Source: Hohaiivirga grylli (GTDB taxonomy: Bacteria; Pseudomonadota; Alphaproteobacteria; Rhizobiales; Beijerinckiaceae). From it: a stretch of DNA of 64,000 bases. Every line of letters starts with the position of its first letter. The stretch's first letter is position 1. The notes below the pieces were generated by a model. That model had not been told where the DNA came from, did no database searches, and saw nothing but the letters and a program-made list of their open reading frames with translations. The position numbers and the translations under genes were made by a program. Positions 61,801 through 64,000 of this stretch are shown piece by piece. The stretch covers positions 186,001 through 250,000 of the forward strand of contig NZ_JBBYXI010000003.1 in NCBI RefSeq assembly GCF_039655745.1, given 5' to 3'.

Positions 61801-63632
61801 TTGCAGTCAATAGTGGCTCAACAGGTATTATCAATATTGGTGCTGCTGCCGGTGAAGTTGCTGAGAACCCCGGTTCAACAACGGCTGCAACAATCCAGTT
61901 TGGTGATGGTGAGGGCCGTGTTGTCTTCAACCATACCTCTGATAACTATACATTCTCACCTATGATGAGTGGTGCGGGTGCTGTTGATGTCTATGCCGGA
62001 ACAACGGTTCTGATGGCAGCCAATGATTATACCGGAGATACAACCATCTACAGTGGTACATTCAAGGCAGGTGGTGAGAGTGTTTTCAGTCAGGCTTCCC
62101 TGACAGATATCCGGACAGACGGAACACTTGATATGGCTGGTTATAACCAGACGATTGATCGTGTGAACAATGCCGGTTGGATTTACGTCAATACCCGGTC
62201 TGGCGCTCCAGGTAGCCAGCTGACAGTCGGTAACTATCGTGGTGACGGCGGCAACCTCCGCCTGAATACCGCACTTGCTGGCAATGACAGCCCGACAGAT
62301 CAACTGGTGATTACAGGCTCGGCAACGGGTCAGACGCTTCTGCATATCAATAATACCGGTGGCATTGGTGGCTATACGACAGGTGACGGTATTATGATCA
62401 TCAAGGCTGTTGGAGATGCAACCACATCAACTGATGCCTTCTATATGTTGGGCAATCGCGTTGCAGCAGGTGCTTATGAGTACAGTTTGCATCGTGGTGG
62501 CAGTGGTGGTGAGCAGAACTGGTATCTGCGCAATACACTTCCAGAAATAGAAACGACTGAAAAACCTGATTATCGTGTTGAATTCCCGCTGGCTGCTTCG
62601 ATCATACCTGTTGCTCAGGAGTATGGTTTTGCGATGATCGGTACCCTGCATGCACGTGTTGGTGATTATGTTGTCCAGAAGAAGCTCGCGCCTGTCACAG
62701 AGGCGCGTATCATTCGCGGTGAGAATGATAAAAAGCAGGTTGCAATGGTTGAAGTTGCTCCTTCGGGAGACCGTCAGGACTGGTTTGAGGGAAGCTGGGG
62801 ACGTCTGACAGGTGATCACGGAAGCCGTAAGGTCAATAATTTTGAACAGCGTGGTGCTGATTACGACTACACAATGGCGTCCCTTCAGGCCGGACTTGAT
62901 ATCTATGGCCGGGAAACGGCATCAGGTTCGAAGGATAAGGCTGGGGTATATGTTGGTTATGGTAAGGCCTCATCCAATGTAAACGGTGCTTACGATGGTG
63001 AAGCCGGTACCATATCGATGGATGCCTATACGGTTGGTGCCTACTGGACGCATTATTCCTCACAGGGCTGGTATACTGATCTTGTGGCCCAGTCGACCTG
63101 GTATAATACGGAGGCTAATTCGGTTCTTGGGCCGAAGCTCAAATCTGATGGACATGGTGTCGTGTTCTCAGCCGAGACAGGTTACAGCATCAAACTCTCC
63201 AACAGTGTGACGGTTGAGCCTCAGGCGCAGATTGCCTACCAGCATGTGTCTTTTGACAAGATTACGGATACATATGGCAAGTTCCTGCTGACAGATTCAG
63301 AGACGCTTCGTGGTCGTCTGGGTGTGCGCGCCACGAAGGAATGGAATGTTGGCACAGAAGCAAGCCCGCGTCTGATCAAAGGATGGTTACGCGCAAATGT
63401 CTGGCATGAGTTTATGGGGAACAGCAAGACAAGTGCAACCAACCTTCAGAACCTTGATCCTGTAACGGTCAAAACAAGCCTTGGCGGTACTTGGGGTGAG
63501 ATCGGAGCTGGTGTTTCCGGTCAGGTCAGCGATAAGGCTTCGCTGTTTGTGACGGGGGCTTATAACCGCTTACTTGATAACAACGGTCGTGAAGCCTGGA
63601 GTGGTCGCATTGGTGTCAATGTGATGTGGTAG
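58887..63632 (+). CDS. Large autotransporter adhesin (type Va), repeat-rich passenger
   Basis: A 1581-residue surface protein. An extended signal region (residues 1-43, ending SVDAYA) is followed by a passenger (about 45-1030) of degenerate 50-56-residue beta-helix repeats with the pattern G-T-V-x-V-x-G-x-x-S-x-W, L-x-V-A-D-A-G, N-I-x-x-G-G-x-V-x-S, V-I-G. An autotransporter-associated strand repeat (about 1028-1060, AANDYTGDTTIYSGTFKAGG) and a pertactin-like C-terminal part (about 1070-1210) follow. The barrel (about 1297-1581) starts DWFEGSWGRLTGDHGS and ends RIGVNVMW with a terminal aromatic. It probably mediates adhesion or autoaggregation; the ligand is unknown. No protease triad is seen. 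Confidence 0.93.
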   Translation: MKKLLGGSQGFCLRSIIRAHSVTFAAATVFSFAVQVASVDAYALTINNGAIVTVPGDYPSNWAPNEGLAVGGSTDGTLIVENGANVSIYQGGFNIGFAAGGIGKVTISGSGTSLSMSSTTEVKLQMSDVLGSQSFLTVDNGASVSADYFLVGGRGKAEAVFDGVGTTGTFKKIMVGSGDYGGTAIRPDTTGSLVISNGAKITSTTGTVGFYYDSTAYARVTSGADWTMTSTLLLSGANPELVIDDKGTVTSGSTSVQSGIVTIQDSHSKLSTGSFTIGSIIRYSAILNIKNEGTLSSRTAQIGNSTTNIDGAGSQWINTQAWVLSAFDNNYVAAVNLTNNAKLSTGSAVIGQSAANRVYGTHIVTVSSGSTWTNNSTLVVGAYQSQSSQLIVNSGGAVTTDSLTIATSALNATGTVTVTGQHSTLTANSIIDIGRDSGVGTLNISDGGIVRSVNGYVGGNRTVATGITNIDGAGSVWINTADLYVGHTFSSGRVTLTNGALLSTRDGYVGYSLNNTAFNTASVIISSGSSWVNSNSFIVGYTNRNAEVVVDTFGQISSQIAVVGYTNGKGTVTIDGVGSQWTNADKLSIGQTGGTGILNIRNGGVVSSTNSVVGDTLNSIGTVTVTGQGSLLTNSQKLTVANSNSTGEVSIADGGKVESAAGVIGSSAGSDGTVNIGSSVSGATSTWQNTGELIVADADTSKGIINISSGGHLESVTAIIGVQSGSDGTVNVDGANALWTLSDKLTVADAGTGTVNVRSGGQTTHIDAVIGAQVGAQGTVNVDGSGSLWATMNDLVVADAGQGELNITNAGQVNSTNATAGQQVGSEANILVTGNSSTWSNTADLTIADAGKATLNIEQEGFVSSDNIHVGQAGFSEGQVLISNNSSLTTTADMLVGIAGTGHIEISSAGRIHNDGIASLGVGAGGTGTMLITDSGSTWSSDGLMTVGVDGHGELTLRDDGVAKPSDGKLYVAVNSGSTGIINIGAAAGEVAENPGSTTAATIQFGDGEGRVVFNHTSDNYTFSPMMSGAGAVDVYAGTTVLMAANDYTGDTTIYSGTFKAGGESVFSQASLTDIRTDGTLDMAGYNQTIDRVNNAGWIYVNTRSGAPGSQLTVGNYRGDGGNLRLNTALAGNDSPTDQLVITGSATGQTLLHINNTGGIGGYTTGDGIMIIKAVGDATTSTDAFYMLGNRVAAGAYEYSLHRGGSGGEQNWYLRNTLPEIETTEKPDYRVEFPLAASIIPVAQEYGFAMIGTLHARVGDYVVQKKLAPVTEARIIRGENDKKQVAMVEVAPSGDRQDWFEGSWGRLTGDHGSRKVNNFEQRGADYDYTMASLQAGLDIYGRETASGSKDKAGVYVGYGKASSNVNGAYDGEAGTISMDAYTVGAYWTHYSSQGWYTDLVAQSTWYNTEANSVLGPKLKSDGHGVVFSAETGYSIKLSNSVTVEPQAQIAYQHVSFDKITDTYGKFLLTDSETLRGRLGVRATKEWNVGTEASPRLIKGWLRANVWHEFMGNSKTSATNLQNLDPVTVKTSLGGTWGEIGAGVSGQVSDKASLFVTGAYNRLLDNNGREAWSGRIGVNVMW
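60891..61237 (+). repeat. In-frame direct repeats inside the autotransporter passenger
   Basis: GGCTCTGATGGAACNGTCAA occurs at 60891 and at 61059, 168 bases (56 codons) apart. ACTGTCAATGTTGATGG occurs exactly at 61071-61087 and 61221-61237, 150 bases (50 codons) apart. These are the most similar of the repeats and could recombine to change repeat number without a frameshift. Confidence 0.7.
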
Positions 63633-63903
63633 GGAAGCCAAAGCTTCAAGGTTAAATTTAAGAACACCGGGTATTTATATATTCGGTGTTTTTTTGACTT
63701 TAGAAAGGCGCGACTTATTTAAAATTTAATCCCCCAATATCATGCAACGTATAGTAGAATATTATGCCATATGCATTGAGTTTAAAATAAAAATTAAACA
63801 ATTATTAACTATAAAATACATAAAAATTAATACAAACGACGATGATTCGAGGGGCGTTTAATTTCGGATCAAAGTTAAGTTTGAGCAGGAAAACATAATT
63901 CAG
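63633..63903. other. AT-rich region after the autotransporter
   Basis: Contains the autotransporter terminator and then about 200 bases of strongly AT-rich DNA like that upstream of the gene. It leads into the partial gene at the right edge. No other feature is supported. Confidence 0.6.
63662..63694 (+). terminator. Terminator after the autotransporter gene
   Basis: AACACCG (63663-63669) pairs with CGGTGTT (63684-63690) across an AT-rich loop and is followed by a run of T residues to 63694. Confidence 0.8.
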
Positions 63904-64000
63904 ATGGATTGCCTAAAAATGTCTACTAAAACTGTTACATCTAAGTCTGCCGCTTTTCATATTAAATCCGTCTCAGTTATTGCGATAGCTGCTTTCATGC
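63904..64000 (+). CDS. Start of a probable secreted protein (partial, 3' end outside window)
   Basis: An open frame from ATG 63904 (or ATG 63919) runs off the right edge. The roughly 30 visible residues have a Lys/Ser/Thr-rich start (STKTVTSKSAAFHIKS) and then a hydrophobic stretch (VSVIAIAAF), as in a signal peptide. The nearest AGGA is 13 bases before 63904, so the start is unsure. Position and upstream base composition resemble those of the autotransporter gene; a second surface protein is a guess. Confidence 0.5.
   Translation, partial: MDCLKMSTKTVTSKSAAFHIKSVSVIAIAAFM

Noticed and set aside
1..64000. CRISPR arrays, insertion sequences, prophage, tRNA or rRNA genes
   Set aside because: No regularly spaced direct repeats, transposase or integrase motifs, or tRNA/rRNA-like sequence were seen on reading through the intergenic regions.

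Overview
This is a chromosomal segment of an alphaproteobacterium, most likely of the order Hyphomicrobiales and probably close to Brucellaceae/Bartonellaceae. The pointers are an Omp31/Omp25-type surface protein, the order zapA - 6S RNA - 5-formyltetrahydrofolate cyclo-ligase, a PetP/PetR-like MarR plus response-regulator pair, and alphaproteobacterial forms of RpoH, KdsD, MidA and UbiK. The genus cannot be fixed from the sequence alone. The coding DNA is moderate in GC, whereas the intergenic DNA around the autotransporter is strongly AT-rich. I see no rRNA, tRNA, insertion sequence, prophage or CRISPR array.

Layout. 1-11.7 kb is housekeeping: gap (cut by the left edge), tkt, a coiled-coil protein and zapA, the 6S RNA, 5-FTHF cyclo-ligase, a YmdB-type phosphoesterase, yebC, ruvC and ruvA without ruvB, and two tandem EamA exporters. 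11.9-21.4 kb is an accessory sugar-acid locus. It holds a DeoR regulator behind a palindromic operator, a DUF1537 kinase, a PdxA2-like dehydrogenase, a 2-hydroxyacid dehydrogenase, a class II aldolase, an FGGY kinase, a GntP permease and a glycerate kinase. Hairpins without U-tracts lie between several of these genes. The enzymes should feed four-carbon or similar acid sugars into DHAP and phosphoglycerate, but this combination does not match a pathway I know well.

21.5-34.5 kb returns to housekeeping: kdsD, purA, a membrane protein of unknown role, rpoH, a GST, cytochrome c, nfi, ychF-pth-rplY, prs and uvrC. 34.5-38.3 kb is a molybdenum block: modABC with a ModC lacking the usual C-terminal molybdate-binding domain, then pgsA-moaD-moaE. 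38.3-47.9 kb carries envelope and secreted proteins (extensin-like lipoprotein, a small secreted protein with RNase T2, Omp31-like protein) together with rlmJ, csaA, proC, a YbjN-like gene, ubiK and lgt-midA-pgeF. 48-58.4 kb has a GST, a MarR / response regulator / histidine kinase operon, an arsC-like gene, uvrB, a FUSC transporter and an aspartate-type aminotransferase.

58.9-63.6 kb is one large type V autotransporter adhesin with about 50-56-residue passenger repeats. It is flanked by AT-rich DNA and followed at the right edge by the start of another gene whose product begins with a signal-like sequence. The most notable loci are the sugar-acid operon with its operator and intercistronic hairpins, an orphan 20-bp perfect palindrome upstream of the YbjN-like gene, a 13-bp inverted repeat in front of gap, and the autotransporter region.
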